IMG/VR virus record: IMGVR_UViG_3300027365_000016
Coordinates: 1-56,279 of that record
From: a virus
Direction: 5' to 3' (one strand)
Length of the DNA: 56,279 nucleotides
In this document: in pieces, positions 7,773 through 16,142 of the stretch
Layout of the letters: every line of letters starts with the position of its first letter
How positions within the stretch are numbered: the stretch's first letter is position 1
The notes under the pieces: model-generated
Databases searched by the model: none
Seen by the model: the letters and a program-made list of their open reading frames with translations, nothing else
What the model was told of the DNA's origin: nothing
Program-made: the position numbers and the translations under genes

Positions 7773-7787
7773 TCAACAAAAAGTTGG
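7773..7787 (-). promoter_or_regulatory. Operator-like site at the start of the 85-aa regulator gene
   Basis: TCAACAAAAAGTTGG lies 9 bp upstream of the ATG at 7764. On the minus strand it follows a TAGAAT -10-like box (7795-7800) by 7 bp, so it covers the probable transcription start. Suggests autoregulation. Confidence 0.5.
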
Positions 7788-7861
7788 CTGGCTCATTCTA
7801 CTGACGGCCGCGAACGGCCTGCAAGGCGATACTCGCAGGCTGGCAACCGCAGAATGACTTT

Positions 7862-7901
7862 TCAACCAATAGTTGACAGTTCAATTGGGCGGTGCTGTAA
7901 T
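7862..7901 (+). promoter_or_regulatory. Promoter of the replication operon with overlapping operator
   Basis: TTGACA (7873-7878), a 17-bp spacer and TGTAAT (7896-7901) make a near-consensus sigma70 promoter. The operator palindrome TCAACCAATAGTTGA (7862-7876) overlaps the -35 box, so bound repressor would exclude RNA polymerase. It drives the genes from 7952 onward. Confidence 0.78.
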
Positions 7902-7951
7902 CCGTCAGGCCTAGCAACGCACAACCTGAAATCCGTCACGAGGTACCCCGA

Positions 7952-8611
7952 ATGAGTCTCGAGCAGCAGATCGCCCGCCTGGCTGAAGCCGTCGAAAAGA
8001 ACAACGAACTGCTGGCCGCCGGCCATGGCGCCACCGTCCCGGCCAGCGCGCCGAAGGGCGGCTCCGACAGCGGGCAGGAAACCCAGAAGGCCGAAAACAC
8101 AACCGACAGCAAGTCCGAGGGCGAGCCGGAGATCATCTGGTACCACAACCCGGACGAGAAGAAGGTCTGGTCCGAGGAGGGCCCGGCGAAGCGCCGCAAG
8201 GGCATCGTCAAGGTCGACGAGACCACCGCGCAACGCCTGGTCAAGAAGTACGAGGGGGAATCCGCGGAAGAAGCCGAGCAGGAAGAGGCTACCGACACCG
8301 CAAACGACCTCGACGACGGCTTCGACCTGGGTGGCGGCGAAGAGGACAGCGGCGACGCGTTCGACGAATCCGAGCCCATGGACAACGAAACCTTCTCCGG
8401 GCACTGGAACGACTGGACCAAGGCGGCCATCAAGCATGCCCTGGAGAACGGCGCCGCCGATCAGGCCGCCGCGCAGACCGAGGTCAAGAAGTTCATCGTG
8501 CCGGTGGTCAAGTCCTTCGTCGGCAAGGACGAGCAGCCCAAGGTTGCCAGCATCCCCGAAGAGAGCCGCGCCCGCTTCCTGAACAAGGCGCACGACTTCT
8601 TCAACGGCTGA
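7952..8611 (+). CDS. Acidic early phage protein of unknown function (219 aa)
   Basis: First gene of the replication operon. The N terminus is a short helix (MSLEQQIARLAEAVEKNNELL), followed by a low-complexity Ser/Gly/Glu linker and a small folded segment around IIWYHNPDEKKVWSEEGPAKRR. A very acidic stretch comes next (DLDDGFDLGGGEEDSGDAFD, about 113-132), and a helical C-terminal domain from about residue 140 ends with FLNKAHDFFNG. The acidic stretch resembles tails on other replication proteins in this phage. The position suggests a replication or recombination accessory, for example an annealing or ssDNA-associated factor, but no family was recognised. Confidence 0.65.
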   Translation: MSLEQQIARLAEAVEKNNELLAAGHGATVPASAPKGGSDSGQETQKAENTTDSKSEGEPEIIWYHNPDEKKVWSEEGPAKRRKGIVKVDETTAQRLVKKYEGESAEEAEQEEATDTANDLDDGFDLGGGEEDSGDAFDESEPMDNETFSGHWNDWTKAAIKHALENGAADQAAAQTEVKKFIVPVVKSFVGKDEQPKVASIPEESRARFLNKAHDFFNG

Positions 8612-8668
8612 TCCCCGCCCCCTGACCTGGCGTCCCGCCCTTGTGCGGGGCGTCAGCGGAGACCGCTC

Positions 8669-8947
8669 GTGGAAAAACGCAGCCTGATTCGCGCCATCGC
8701 CGGCGCATTCGCCCAGCCCGACGACCTGATCGAGAGATTCACCATGGAAGAGAACGAGATCCGCCCGCCATCGCTCACCGGCGACAAGCCCCTGCCCAAG
8801 CGCAAGCGGCGCTTTCATGCCAACGCTATCCGTCGCGCCGATCGCAACTTCCGCGGCCTGAACAAGATCCTCCGCTTGCTCGAACCCGCCGGGGTCCGCC
8901 ACGACGGCCGGGCCATGTGGGCCGCCCAGCAGAAATTCGGACTCTGA
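8669..8947 (+). CDS. Small basic early protein of unknown function (92 aa)
   Basis: Starts with GTG preceded by GGAG about 8 bases upstream. The sequence is strongly basic in the middle (LPKRKRRFHANAIRRADRNFRGL), which suggests nucleic-acid contact, and it ends 8 bp before the DUF2800 nuclease. A GC-rich hairpin lies in the 57-bp gap before it. No known family was recognised. Confidence 0.55.
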   Translation: MEKRSLIRAIAGAFAQPDDLIERFTMEENEIRPPSLTGDKPLPKRKRRFHANAIRRADRNFRGLNKILRLLEPAGVRHDGRAMWAAQQKFGL

Positions 8948-8955
8948 GGTACGTC

Positions 8956-10221
8956 GTGACTCCGACCGAGAACGAACACTCCCTTTACGGCCCGTCGGCG
9001 GCGCACCGCCGGATCGCCTGCCGCGGCTCGGCCAGTGCCGAGCGCGGGGTGCCGGAGGAGACCAGCGAAGAGTCGGCAGACGGTAGTGCCCACCACGCCG
9101 TCCTCGAGCAGGTGCTGCTCGGCAAGGGCAACGCGTTCGCGCACGTCACGAAAGAGTTCACCTACGGCGAGCACACCATCCGCATCGACCGGGATAGGGC
9201 ACGCGTCGTCCAGGCGGTGGCCGACCGGGTCGACGAGGTCAACGGCACGGTCTACCCCGAGGTTCGCGTGTCTCTGGCGGCCTGGATTCCCGGCCAGTTC
9301 GGGACCTCGGACATCGCGATTCGCCGCCCCGACAGCCTGCGTATCCGCGATGCCAAGTTCGGCCGCGGCGCCATCGTCCTCGCCAAGCGCAACCCGCAGT
9401 GCATGCTCTACGCCGCCGGGTTCTGGGATTCCGTGCTGCGCGAGGATCCTGACGTCGACCCGGACTGGCTTGCCCGCCTGGAGGCCGGCGAGATCCCCGT
9501 GCTGCTGGAGATCGACCAGCCGTACCGCGGCAACTTCGACGTCTGGGAGACCACGCTCCCCGAAATCCTGCGCTTCGCCGAAGAATACGTGGCCGTTTAC
9601 CACGAGGCCGAGCAGCCGGATGCGCCGCGCACCGCCGGGCCCAGCCAATGCGAATACTGCAAGGCCAAGCCCACCTGCAAACCGTTCACCGACTACTGCC
9701 TGGATGCCCTTGGAATGTCGACCGACGACCTGGACCTCGACCTCGACGAGATCAAGCAGACCCGGCTCAACCCCGACACGCTGACCGCCGAGCAACGAGC
9801 ACGGCTCTACCAGGCCAAGGGGCTGATCACCAAGCTGCTCGACATCACCGAAGAGACGCTGCGCCACGACTATATGGCCGGCAAGCCCACCGGGGGCATG
9901 AAGCTGATTCCCGGGCGCTCGCTGCGCGTCTGGCATGACGAGGACGAGGCCCGTGCGGCGCTGACCAAGCGCTTCAAGAAGGAAGAGGTGATCAAGGAAT
10001 CGCTGATCTCGCCGGCCAAGGCCCTCGATCTCGCCGGCCCGCGCGTCGTCAAGAAGATCGAGCCGCTGATCACCACCCGCGAAAGCAAGCCCTCGATCGT
10101 CCCCGAGGACCACAAGACCCCGGGTCTGACCCGCACCGTCGACGTGTTCGACGACCTGGACGCCGACCTCGACGGTTTCGACATGGCCGCCGACCTCGAC
10201 GACTTCTCACTGGATCTCTAA
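8956..10221 (+). CDS. DUF2800 family protein, Cas4/RecB-like nuclease (421 aa)
   Basis: DUF2800 proteins occur in phage replication modules next to DUF2815, family A polymerase, VRR-NUC and SNF2 genes, which is the order here. PD-(D/E)XK features are visible: ADGSAHHAVLEQVL (His motif), SDIAIRRPDSLRIRDAKFGRG with the D..DAK core, and a Cys cluster CEYCKAKPTC that could hold an iron-sulfur cluster as in Cas4/AddB. The GTG at 8956 is chosen because the product MTPTENEHSLYGPSAAHR begins as family members do, and a longer ORF would overlap the upstream gene. The C terminus ends in a repetitive acidic tail (VFDDLDADLDGFD..DLDDFSLDL). Probable DNA-end-processing exonuclease. Confidence 0.85.
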   Translation: MTPTENEHSLYGPSAAHRRIACRGSASAERGVPEETSEESADGSAHHAVLEQVLLGKGNAFAHVTKEFTYGEHTIRIDRDRARVVQAVADRVDEVNGTVYPEVRVSLAAWIPGQFGTSDIAIRRPDSLRIRDAKFGRGAIVLAKRNPQCMLYAAGFWDSVLREDPDVDPDWLARLEAGEIPVLLEIDQPYRGNFDVWETTLPEILRFAEEYVAVYHEAEQPDAPRTAGPSQCEYCKAKPTCKPFTDYCLDALGMSTDDLDLDLDEIKQTRLNPDTLTAEQRARLYQAKGLITKLLDITEETLRHDYMAGKPTGGMKLIPGRSLRVWHDEDEARAALTKRFKKEEVIKESLISPAKALDLAGPRVVKKIEPLITTRESKPSIVPEDHKTPGLTRTVDVFDDLDADLDGFDMAADLDDFSLDL

Positions 10222-10233
10222 GGAGCCGACATC

Positions 10234-10878
10234 ATGGCCGACAAGCAATCCAACCCCACGCAAGTCATTCTCAAGAATGTTCGCCTGTCCTTTCCACGCC
10301 TGTTCAAAGCCGAGGCGAGCGTGGAGGGCAGCGACCCCAAGTTCTCCGCCGGCTTCCTGATGGACCCTACCACCGACATCGGCAAGGCCAACTACCAGGC
10401 CTGCGCCCGCGCGGTGAAGCACGTCTCCCAGCAGGAGTGGGGCGACGAGAACTTCTACAAGAAGATCAAGGCCGACCGTATCGCCCTGGCCAACGGCAAC
10501 GACCAGACCAACCAGGAGACCGGCGAGGTCTACCCCGGCTACGAGGGCCAGAAGGTCGTCAAAGGAACCAGCAAGAAGCGCCCGCAGGTCGTTGATCGCC
10601 GGCGCAGCCCGGTCACCGAGGAGGACAACCTCTTCTACGGCGGCTGCCGCGTCAACGCGGTGATCCGCTTCTACGCCGTGAAGGGCAAGGAGAAGGGCGG
10701 CAACGGTATTTTCGCCAGTCTCGAGGCGGTGCAGTTCTACCGCGACGACGAAGCGTTCGGCGCCGGCCCGGTCGATCCGGATAGCGTCTTCGACGATCTG
10801 GGCGACGACTTCGGCGACGACGGGGATGGCGGTCTCGGCGACGGTCTCGACGAGGAAGAGGGCGGCCTCGACCTCTGA
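10234..10878 (+). CDS. DUF2815 family single-strand-binding-like protein (214 aa)
   Basis: The family accompanies DUF2800 and phage PolA genes and is thought to be an OB-fold ssDNA-binding protein. The N terminus (VILKNVRLSFPRLFKAEASVEGSDPKFSAGFLMDP) is typical. The body contains alternating strands with VNAVIRFYAVKGKEKGGNGIFASLEAVQFYRDDEAFG near the C terminus. It ends in a long acidic Gly/Asp tail (SVFDDLGDDFGDDGDGG to EEGGLDL), like the partner-recruiting tails of SSB proteins. Likely role: protecting ssDNA and recruiting replication partners. It lies 12 bp after the nuclease gene. Confidence 0.85.
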   Translation: MADKQSNPTQVILKNVRLSFPRLFKAEASVEGSDPKFSAGFLMDPTTDIGKANYQACARAVKHVSQQEWGDENFYKKIKADRIALANGNDQTNQETGEVYPGYEGQKVVKGTSKKRPQVVDRRRSPVTEEDNLFYGGCRVNAVIRFYAVKGKEKGGNGIFASLEAVQFYRDDEAFGAGPVDPDSVFDDLGDDFGDDGDGGLGDGLDEEEGGLDL

Positions 10879-10893
10879 GCCGATCCTGGACGG

Positions 10894-10914
10894 CGGCCCC
10901 TGCGGGGGCCGTTT
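10894..10914 (+). terminator. GC hairpin between DUF2815 and polymerase genes
   Basis: CGGCCCC, a TGC(G) loop and GGGGCCG form a 7-bp stem followed by TTT. With so short a T-run it may attenuate rather than end transcription of the downstream polymerase genes. Confidence 0.45.
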
Positions 10915-10940
10915 CTCTGCCCGACCGACGAGACGACGCC

Positions 10941-13070
10941 ATGCCTGCACCCTCCCCCTGTGAAACTCGCGAGCGCTTCCTCGCCGCGCTCGATCGCATG
11001 CGGCTCTGGGGCGTGCCCGAACTCCACGCCGACACCTCCTGGGACTTCGAGACCTTCTCCGAGGCCGACCTCAAGAAAGTCGGCGGCTCGCGCTACGCCC
11101 GCCATCCCTCGACCGAGGTGCTTATGCTCTCGGTACGTACCGATGAGGAGGAGGTGCAGTGGGTCCCCGCCGAAGGCGAAGAGTGCCCCGACCGTATTCT
11201 GACCTGGCTTCTCGACCCCACCACCCGCAAGCAGGCCTGGAACGCCCGGTTCGAGCTCGACATTTTCGAGCATGTCCTCGGCTACCGGCCGCCGCTCGAG
11301 GAGTGGAAGTGCGTGATGGTGATGGCCGCCTCGCTGTCGCTGCCGATGGACCTGGCCACCGCCGGCGTGGTCCTGCGGATCCCCGAGGAACATCTCAAGA
11401 TCAAGGACGGCAAACGCCTGATCAAGAAGTTCTCGGCCCCGCGCAAACCGACGAAGAAGGACAAGCGCACGCGCTGGCAGCCGGAGGACGACCCCGAGGA
11501 CTGGGCCAACTACAAGACCTACAACCGAGGCGACACTCTGACCGAACGGATGGCACTGCGCCGGATGCGCAAGTGGGACATGCCTGAGCACGAATGGGAC
11601 CTCTGGCGCATCGACCAGGAGATCAACGCCGCCGGCATCCCGATCAATCGCCGGATGGTCGAGAACGCGATCCGCATCTACAACGACGTCTATGCCGACC
11701 GCATCGAGCGGATGAAGCAGATCACCGGCCTCGACAACCCCAACAGCCAGCAGCAGTTGCTCCCCTGGCTGCAGACACGCGGCTACCCGTGGGAAGACCT
11801 CAAGAAGGGCCACGTCAAGCGCGCGATCCAGGAGGCGGACACCTACGGCTTCGACGAGGCGACTCGCCGCGTGCTGGTGATGCGCTCCGAGATCAGCCGT
11901 ACCTCGGTCAAGAAATACCCGGCACTGCTCGAGGCCTTGGACGACGACGACCGGCTGCGCGGCTGCCTGCAGTTCTGCGGTGCCGGACGCACCTGGCGCT
12001 GGTCGGGGCGGCGTTTCCAGCCGCAGAACCTCGCGCGGCCGACCAAGGAGTATGAGGATCGCATCCACTACGCCGCGGACATGGTCGAGAACTCCTGTGC
12101 CTGGGCGATCGAGCAGATGCACGACACGCCCATCGACCTGCTGTCGTCGTGTGTACGCAGCGCGGTGCAGGCGCCGCCGGGCTGGGAGTTTCAGGACGCC
12201 GACCTCAACGCCATCGAAAACCGCGTGCTCGGCTGGGTCGCCTACTGCGACAAGATCCTGCAGGTCTTCCGCGACGGCAAGTGCCCCTACGTTTCTTTTG
12301 CCACCTACATGTACGGCACGCCCTACGACGTGCTCTTCGCCGAGTACAAGGGCGGCGACAAGTCCAAGCGCACCATCGCCAAGCCGGCGGTACTCGGCGC
12401 TGGCTACATGCTCAGCGGCGGCTTCGAGAAGGAGAACAGGAAGACCGGCGAGATCGAGCGCACCGGCCTCTGGGGGTACGCCTACAGCATGGGCATCGAC
12501 ATGACCCAGGAGCAGGCCAACGACTCGGTGACCATCTTCCGCGAGACCTACTCCGAGGTCGTCGAGACCTGGTGGGCGCTGGACCGCGCCGTGCGTCAGG
12601 TGATCACCACCGGCCAGCCGCTGCGCGTGGGCCGGGTGGTCATCGACAAGTCCGGCCCTTTCATGCGGATCGTCCTGCCCAGCGGTCGGGCGCTCCACTA
12701 CCTGCGTCCCAAGTTGTTGCAGAAACCGACGCCGTGGGGCGCGCTGCGCTGGCAGGTGACCTACGAGGGCAAGGATCAGGTCACCGGCAAATGGACCCGG
12801 ATCAGCACGCACCCGGGCAAGATCGTCGAGAACATCGTCCAGGCGATCGCCCGCGACCTGCTGGCCCACGGCATCAAGCTGGCCCACCGCAAGCACGGCC
12901 TGCGCATCGTGCTCCACGTTCACGACGAAATCCTCACCATGGCCGGCGCCACCGAGTCCAACGAGACCCTGGAAATTCTCACCGCCTGCATGGCCGATCA
13001 CCCGGCCTGGGCGGAGGACCTGCCGCTGGCCGCCGAAGGCTTCACCGAAACCCTGTTCAAGAAGGACTGA
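10941..13070 (+). CDS. Family A (PolI-type) DNA polymerase
   Basis: Replicative phage polymerase of 709 residues. The N-terminal 3'-5' exonuclease shows the Exo I acidic motif WDFETFSEADL (about residues 34-44) and Exo II NARFELDIFEHV (about 100). The polymerase domain has motif A with DADLNAIENRVLGW (about 420), motif B with the R..K....G..Y pattern in SKRTIAKPAVLGAGYM (about 475), and motif C with LHVHDE (about 658). All catalytic acidic residues are present, so it should be active with proofreading. It is flanked by the SSB-like protein and the nuclease/helicase pair of the same replication module. Confidence 0.95.
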   Translation: MPAPSPCETRERFLAALDRMRLWGVPELHADTSWDFETFSEADLKKVGGSRYARHPSTEVLMLSVRTDEEEVQWVPAEGEECPDRILTWLLDPTTRKQAWNARFELDIFEHVLGYRPPLEEWKCVMVMAASLSLPMDLATAGVVLRIPEEHLKIKDGKRLIKKFSAPRKPTKKDKRTRWQPEDDPEDWANYKTYNRGDTLTERMALRRMRKWDMPEHEWDLWRIDQEINAAGIPINRRMVENAIRIYNDVYADRIERMKQITGLDNPNSQQQLLPWLQTRGYPWEDLKKGHVKRAIQEADTYGFDEATRRVLVMRSEISRTSVKKYPALLEALDDDDRLRGCLQFCGAGRTWRWSGRRFQPQNLARPTKEYEDRIHYAADMVENSCAWAIEQMHDTPIDLLSSCVRSAVQAPPGWEFQDADLNAIENRVLGWVAYCDKILQVFRDGKCPYVSFATYMYGTPYDVLFAEYKGGDKSKRTIAKPAVLGAGYMLSGGFEKENRKTGEIERTGLWGYAYSMGIDMTQEQANDSVTIFRETYSEVVETWWALDRAVRQVITTGQPLRVGRVVIDKSGPFMRIVLPSGRALHYLRPKLLQKPTPWGALRWQVTYEGKDQVTGKWTRISTHPGKIVENIVQAIARDLLAHGIKLAHRKHGLRIVLHVHDEILTMAGATESNETLEILTACMADHPAWAEDLPLAAEGFTETLFKKD

Positions 13071-13073
13071 GAG

Positions 13074-13352
13074 ATGGCCGACCTACTCGAACTGCAGATC
13101 GAGAACCCCGTCGTCAAGGCGGCGAAGGAGAACGGTTTCAAGGTGCGCAAGGTCTGCTGGTTCGGCGGCCGCAACGCCCCGGATCGGCTGTTCATGAAGC
13201 CCGGTCGCGGCTTCTTCGTCGAGTTCAAGGCGCCGGGTGAGACGCCCCGCCCCGGGCAGGAGCGTGAGATCGCCCGGATGCGCGCTGCCGGCTTCGAGGT
13301 GCATGTGATCGACGACCTGGAAGAGGGGTTGCGCCTTGTCACTCAAGACTGA
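13074..13352 (+). CDS. VRR-NUC domain nuclease (92 aa)
   Basis: A stand-alone VRR-NUC domain of the PD-(D/E)XK nuclease superfamily, likely acting on branched or flapped replication intermediates. The key strands are visible: GGRNAPDRLFMKPGRGFFVEFKAPGETP, with the catalytic D and the E-x-K of VEFKAPG. A Gln in PRPGQEREIARMRAAGFEV is typical of the family. Only 3 bp separate it from the polymerase stop, and it overlaps the helicase start by 17 bp, indicating coupled expression. Confidence 0.92.
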   Translation: MADLLELQIENPVVKAAKENGFKVRKVCWFGGRNAPDRLFMKPGRGFFVEFKAPGETPRPGQEREIARMRAAGFEVHVIDDLEEGLRLVTQD

Positions 13353-14745
13353 GGACATGCTGCTGCCTCACCAGGAGAAGATGATCCGCTTCTCGCTGGC
13401 CAACCGTCATTGCGCGCTCTGGGCCGGCATGGGGCTGTTCAAGACCGTGTCGACCCTGACCGCGCTGCGCACCATGCTGGTCAGCGGCGACACCGAACGC
13501 ATCCTCGTCACCGCGCCCAAGCTGGTCGCCGAGGAGACTTGGCCCGACGAGCTCGACGAGTGGGAGCATCTGCGCGGGCTGCGCTACCAGCGGCTGACCG
13601 GGCCGCTCAAGCGGCGTACCGACGCGCTCGAAAGCACGGCGCCGATCCACATCATCAACCACGAAAACCTGGTCTGGTTGTGGAAGCACCTCGGCAAGGA
13701 TCGCTGGCCCTACGACACCATCGTCATCGACGAGTCGAGCCGCGGCTACAAGAACCCGCGTCGCTACAATCAGAAGAAGCTGCCGCCGAAACCCGGCGGG
13801 CCCAAGGTCAAACGCACGCTGACCCGCTTCGGGGCGGCGGTGAACATCCGCTCGCTGCCGGTCAACCACCGGATCATCGAGCTCACCGGCACGCCGGCGC
13901 CCAACGGCTACCAGGATCTCTGGAGCCAGATCTATCTCCTCGACCAGGGCGAGCGTCTGGGCCGCACCTACGAGGCCTTCAAGCAGGCCTACTTCATCGA
14001 GAACCCGTTTTCCTACGACATCCAGCCCCGGCCCGGCGCCGAGGCCGAAATCGACGCCAAGATCGCCGACATCGTGATTTCGCTGTCGGAGGAGGATCAC
14101 CTCAACCTGCCCGAGCGCATCTACCAGAATGTTGTCGTCCGGCTTCCTGCCAAGGCGCAGGAGCAGTACGACTACATGCGCCGGCACTTCGTCATGGAGC
14201 ACTACGACGACGTCGAGGCCGTGAACTCGGGAGTGCTGACCAACAAGCTGCTGCAGCTCGCCAACGGCTCGGTCTACAGCGACACTGGCGAGGACCACCC
14301 GATCCACGAGGCCAAGCTGGAGGCGCTGGCCCGGATCATCGAGGACGCGGAAGCCGAGGGGGAGCAGGTACTGGTGGCCTACTCCTTCGAGTTTGATAAG
14401 GCGCGGATCCGCAAGCGCTTCCCCAAGGCGGTGATCCTCGGCGAGGACAAGGATGCGATCCGCAAGTGGAAGGCCCGCAAGGCCGGCGTCATGCTCTGCC
14501 ACCCGGCGAGTGCGGGGCACGGCCTCAATCTGCAGAAGGGCGGCCGGCTATGCGTCTGGTACGGGCTGACCTGGGATCTCGAACTCTACCTGCAACTCAA
14601 CAAACGGTTGCACCGCGGCGAACAATCCCAACCTGTTATTATCAAGCATATTATTGCGGAGAAAACCGAGGACGAACGCGTACTTCCGGTGCTCCGCGGC
14701 AAGAATGCCACTCAAGAAAGTCTTAGACGGGCCGTTCGGTGGTAG
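13336..14745 (+). CDS. SNF2-like DEAD/H helicase (469 aa)
   Basis: An SF2 helicase of the phage SNF2-like type that follows VRR-NUC in this module. The first lobe shows Q-like LPHQEKMIRFSL, a Walker A variant AGMGLFKT (the usual second Gly is Phe, yet the Lys-Thr is kept), motif II VIDESS and motif III ELTGTPAPN. The second lobe has CHPASAGHGLNLQ and the arginine-finger motif QLNKRLHRGEQ. The TTG start at 13336 has GAGGGG 7 bases upstream; an ATG at 13357 is the alternative. Near the 3' end (14597-14680) codon use becomes AT-rich around an embedded operator-like word. Confidence 0.9.
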   Translation: MSLKTEDMLLPHQEKMIRFSLANRHCALWAGMGLFKTVSTLTALRTMLVSGDTERILVTAPKLVAEETWPDELDEWEHLRGLRYQRLTGPLKRRTDALESTAPIHIINHENLVWLWKHLGKDRWPYDTIVIDESSRGYKNPRRYNQKKLPPKPGGPKVKRTLTRFGAAVNIRSLPVNHRIIELTGTPAPNGYQDLWSQIYLLDQGERLGRTYEAFKQAYFIENPFSYDIQPRPGAEAEIDAKIADIVISLSEEDHLNLPERIYQNVVVRLPAKAQEQYDYMRRHFVMEHYDDVEAVNSGVLTNKLLQLANGSVYSDTGEDHPIHEAKLEALARIIEDAEAEGEQVLVAYSFEFDKARIRKRFPKAVILGEDKDAIRKWKARKAGVMLCHPASAGHGLNLQKGGRLCVWYGLTWDLELYLQLNKRLHRGEQSQPVIIKHIIAEKTEDERVLPVLRGKNATQESLRRAVRW

Positions 14746-14797
14746 GTTATTTTCGTACTTATTAACGTCCGCTGATTGATTTTTCAACCGTACTCTA

Positions 14798-14812
14798 TCA
14801 ACATTAGGTTGA
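14798..14812 (+). promoter_or_regulatory. Operator-like site before the CI-like repressor gene
   Basis: TCAACATTAGGTTGA lies 23 bp upstream of the ATG at 14836, with a further TCAACC half-site at 14784. The position would allow autoregulation of the repressor. No clear promoter was identified, though TTGATT (14776) is a possible -35. Confidence 0.5.
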
Positions 14813-14835
14813 CAGTCGTCATGGAGCGAAAAGTA

Positions 14836-15528
14836 ATGACCGAGCCGAAACACCGAGATTTCGCCGATCGCCTGAAACAGGCGTGCGACGGAAACCCCGA
14901 TGTGCCCGCGCCCTATCGTGGTCGACAGTCCTGGGTCGCGGAAAAACTCAAGATCAGCCACGAAGCCAGTCGCAAATGGTTCGCCGGCCTGTCCCGCCCG
15001 CGTTCCGACAAGATGCGTGAACTCGCGAAGCTGCTCAACGTCGATGAGGCCTGGCTGGCACTCGGCCAGACACCGACGCTGGATCCGCGCGAGCGCAGAG
15101 CCCAAGCCAACGCGGCGTCCGGGGCCGTCGAGGTCGTCGCCGGGCTGGTCGAACTCAACGGCGGTAAAGTTGCTTTTCCGCGCGACGACGATCCGCAGCG
15201 CGGCTTCGTCCACTTCCACGCGATCATCGACGGGGTCTGGTCGTCGTTCCACATCGCGTTGGGCAAGCCGGTCGATGATAATCACTACCGCTTCGACGTG
15301 CCGGCGGAACACGAGCGCTGCACGGTGCTGGGGTTTATCCACTCGCGCCCGCTGCGCCCTCAGTTGATCCGGATGGCCCCCGAGTTGGTCAACCGGCACG
15401 GCATCAACCACGGTGGCTACATCGAGATCACCGTCGCCAGCGACGACGGGCTCTATACCACCGGCGAGGATACCTGGCCGCGCGTCGTCTCGTTCTCCGG
15501 GGTGACCGACAAGCAGGGGGTCGCGTAA
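14836..15528 (+). CDS. CI-like transcriptional repressor without a LexA-type peptidase (230 aa)
   Basis: The N-terminal XRE-type helix-turn-helix is at about residues 10-65 (RQSWVAEKLKISHEASRKWFAGLSRP, then KMRELAKLLNVDEAWLALG). This pattern is that of phage CI repressors. The C-terminal 150 residues (VEVVAGLVELNGGKVAFP to GEDTWPRVVSFSGV) show alternating strands but no obvious S24 autocleavage motif or Ser/Lys dyad. Induction would then need another route, such as an antirepressor. The ATG at 14836 has GGAG 8 bases upstream. An operator copy lies just before it and an intrinsic terminator just after. It is the best candidate for the protein that binds the dispersed palindromes. Confidence 0.72.
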   Translation: MTEPKHRDFADRLKQACDGNPDVPAPYRGRQSWVAEKLKISHEASRKWFAGLSRPRSDKMRELAKLLNVDEAWLALGQTPTLDPRERRAQANAASGAVEVVAGLVELNGGKVAFPRDDDPQRGFVHFHAIIDGVWSSFHIALGKPVDDNHYRFDVPAEHERCTVLGFIHSRPLRPQLIRMAPELVNRHGINHGGYIEITVASDDGLYTTGEDTWPRVVSFSGVTDKQGVA

Positions 15529-15530
15529 CG

Positions 15531-15558
15531 CCCTCGCGCTCGGCGCGAGGGTTGTTTT
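15531..15558 (+). terminator. Intrinsic terminator after the repressor gene
   Basis: CCCTCGCGC and GCGCGAGGG form a 9-bp perfect stem with a TCG loop, followed by TTGTTTT. It lies 2 bp after the repressor stop codon. Confidence 0.9.
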
Positions 15559-15591
15559 CAACTAGACGGTGCTGATTCAACCGGTAAACTG
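15558..15591 (+). promoter_or_regulatory. Pair of TCAAC half-sites 19 bp apart before the endolysin
   Basis: TCAACTAGACGGTGC (15558) and TCAACCGGTAAACTG (15577) are half-matches to the operator, repeated in direct orientation with 19-bp spacing. The same spacing is seen at four plus-strand leaders elsewhere and one on the minus strand. They precede the endolysin gene by 30 bp. Confidence 0.45.
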
Positions 15592-15621
15592 GGTGTGTCC
15601 ACGCAGCCAGGGGATACCGGC

Positions 15622-16035
15622 ATGCCTCGATACAGCGAGACCTCCCGCGCCCGTCTCGACACCTGCCACCGGGACCTCCGAGCCATCTTCGATGAAGTGA
15701 TCCAGCACTTCGACCACACCATCGTTGTCGGTCATCGTTCCCGGGAAGACCAGAACCGCGCCTACGCGGAGGGCAAGTCGCAACTACGCTGGCCCGACAG
15801 CAAGCACAATGGCTCACCGAGCATGGCGGTCGACGTCGTGCCGTACCCCATCGACTGGTCGGATCGCGAGCGCATGACGCTGTTCGCGGGCTACGTCATT
15901 GGTGTGGCCGACCAACTCTTTGATCTCGGCACCATTCAGCACCGCATTCGCTGGGGCGGCGACTGGGACCGGGATAGCCAGACCTGCGACAACTCCTTCG
16001 ACGACCTGGCTCACTTCGAGCTCGCGAAACCCTGA
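15622..16035 (+). CDS. Endolysin, L-alanyl-D-glutamate peptidase (M15 family)
   Basis: A zinc peptidase that cuts the peptide stem of peptidoglycan, like the T5 endolysin. Metal and catalytic residues are visible: SKHNGSPSMAVDVVPYP (H..D zinc ligands) at about residues 58-76 and the final DLAHFEL (His ligand) near the C terminus. GGDWDRD marks the active-site region between them. At 137 residues it matches the family. The ATG at 15622 follows AGGGG by 9 bases. There is no signal peptide, so it would need a holin for release. The holin-like and spanin genes are 12 kb to the left, so lysis functions are split. Confidence 0.9.
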   Translation: MPRYSETSRARLDTCHRDLRAIFDEVIQHFDHTIVVGHRSREDQNRAYAEGKSQLRWPDSKHNGSPSMAVDVVPYPIDWSDRERMTLFAGYVIGVADQLFDLGTIQHRIRWGGDWDRDSQTCDNSFDDLAHFELAKP

Positions 16036-16065
16036 ATCGCTAGGCAGGCGTGCCCGCGACGGTTG

Positions 16066-16091
16066 CCCCGGCCTTGTGCCGGGGATTTTTT
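16066..16091 (+). terminator. Intrinsic terminator after the endolysin
   Basis: CCCCGGC and GCCGGGG form a 7-bp stem with a 5-nt loop followed by A and six T residues. It separates the endolysin from the late operon. Confidence 0.9.
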
Positions 16092-16117
16092 GCTCGTATG
16101 ATTCAACTAAAAGTTGA
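16074..16117 (+). promoter_or_regulatory. Candidate late-operon promoter with perfect operator
   Basis: TTGTGC (16074-16079), 17 bp and TATGAT (16097-16102) form a plausible promoter. It is immediately followed by the palindrome TCAACTAAAAGTTGA (16103-16117). The -35 overlaps the preceding terminator stem. It would transcribe dCMP deaminase and the packaging and head genes. Same -10/operator arrangement as at 3017. Confidence 0.6.
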
Positions 16118-16142
16118 TAATTATCTATTCGAGAGCTCATCC

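Noticed and set aside
10737-13001. 754-codon minus-strand ORF opposite the DNA polymerase
   Set aside because: It is antisense to a polymerase with complete motifs. High GC removes stop codons from the opposite frame; the protein is low-complexity Val/Leu/Gly/Asp with no domain.
15542-16035. Endolysin start further upstream, or a minus-strand gene (15428-15817)
   Set aside because: The M15 domain begins just after the ATG at 15622, which has a ribosome binding site. The minus ORF is a shadow of the endolysin and terminator region.
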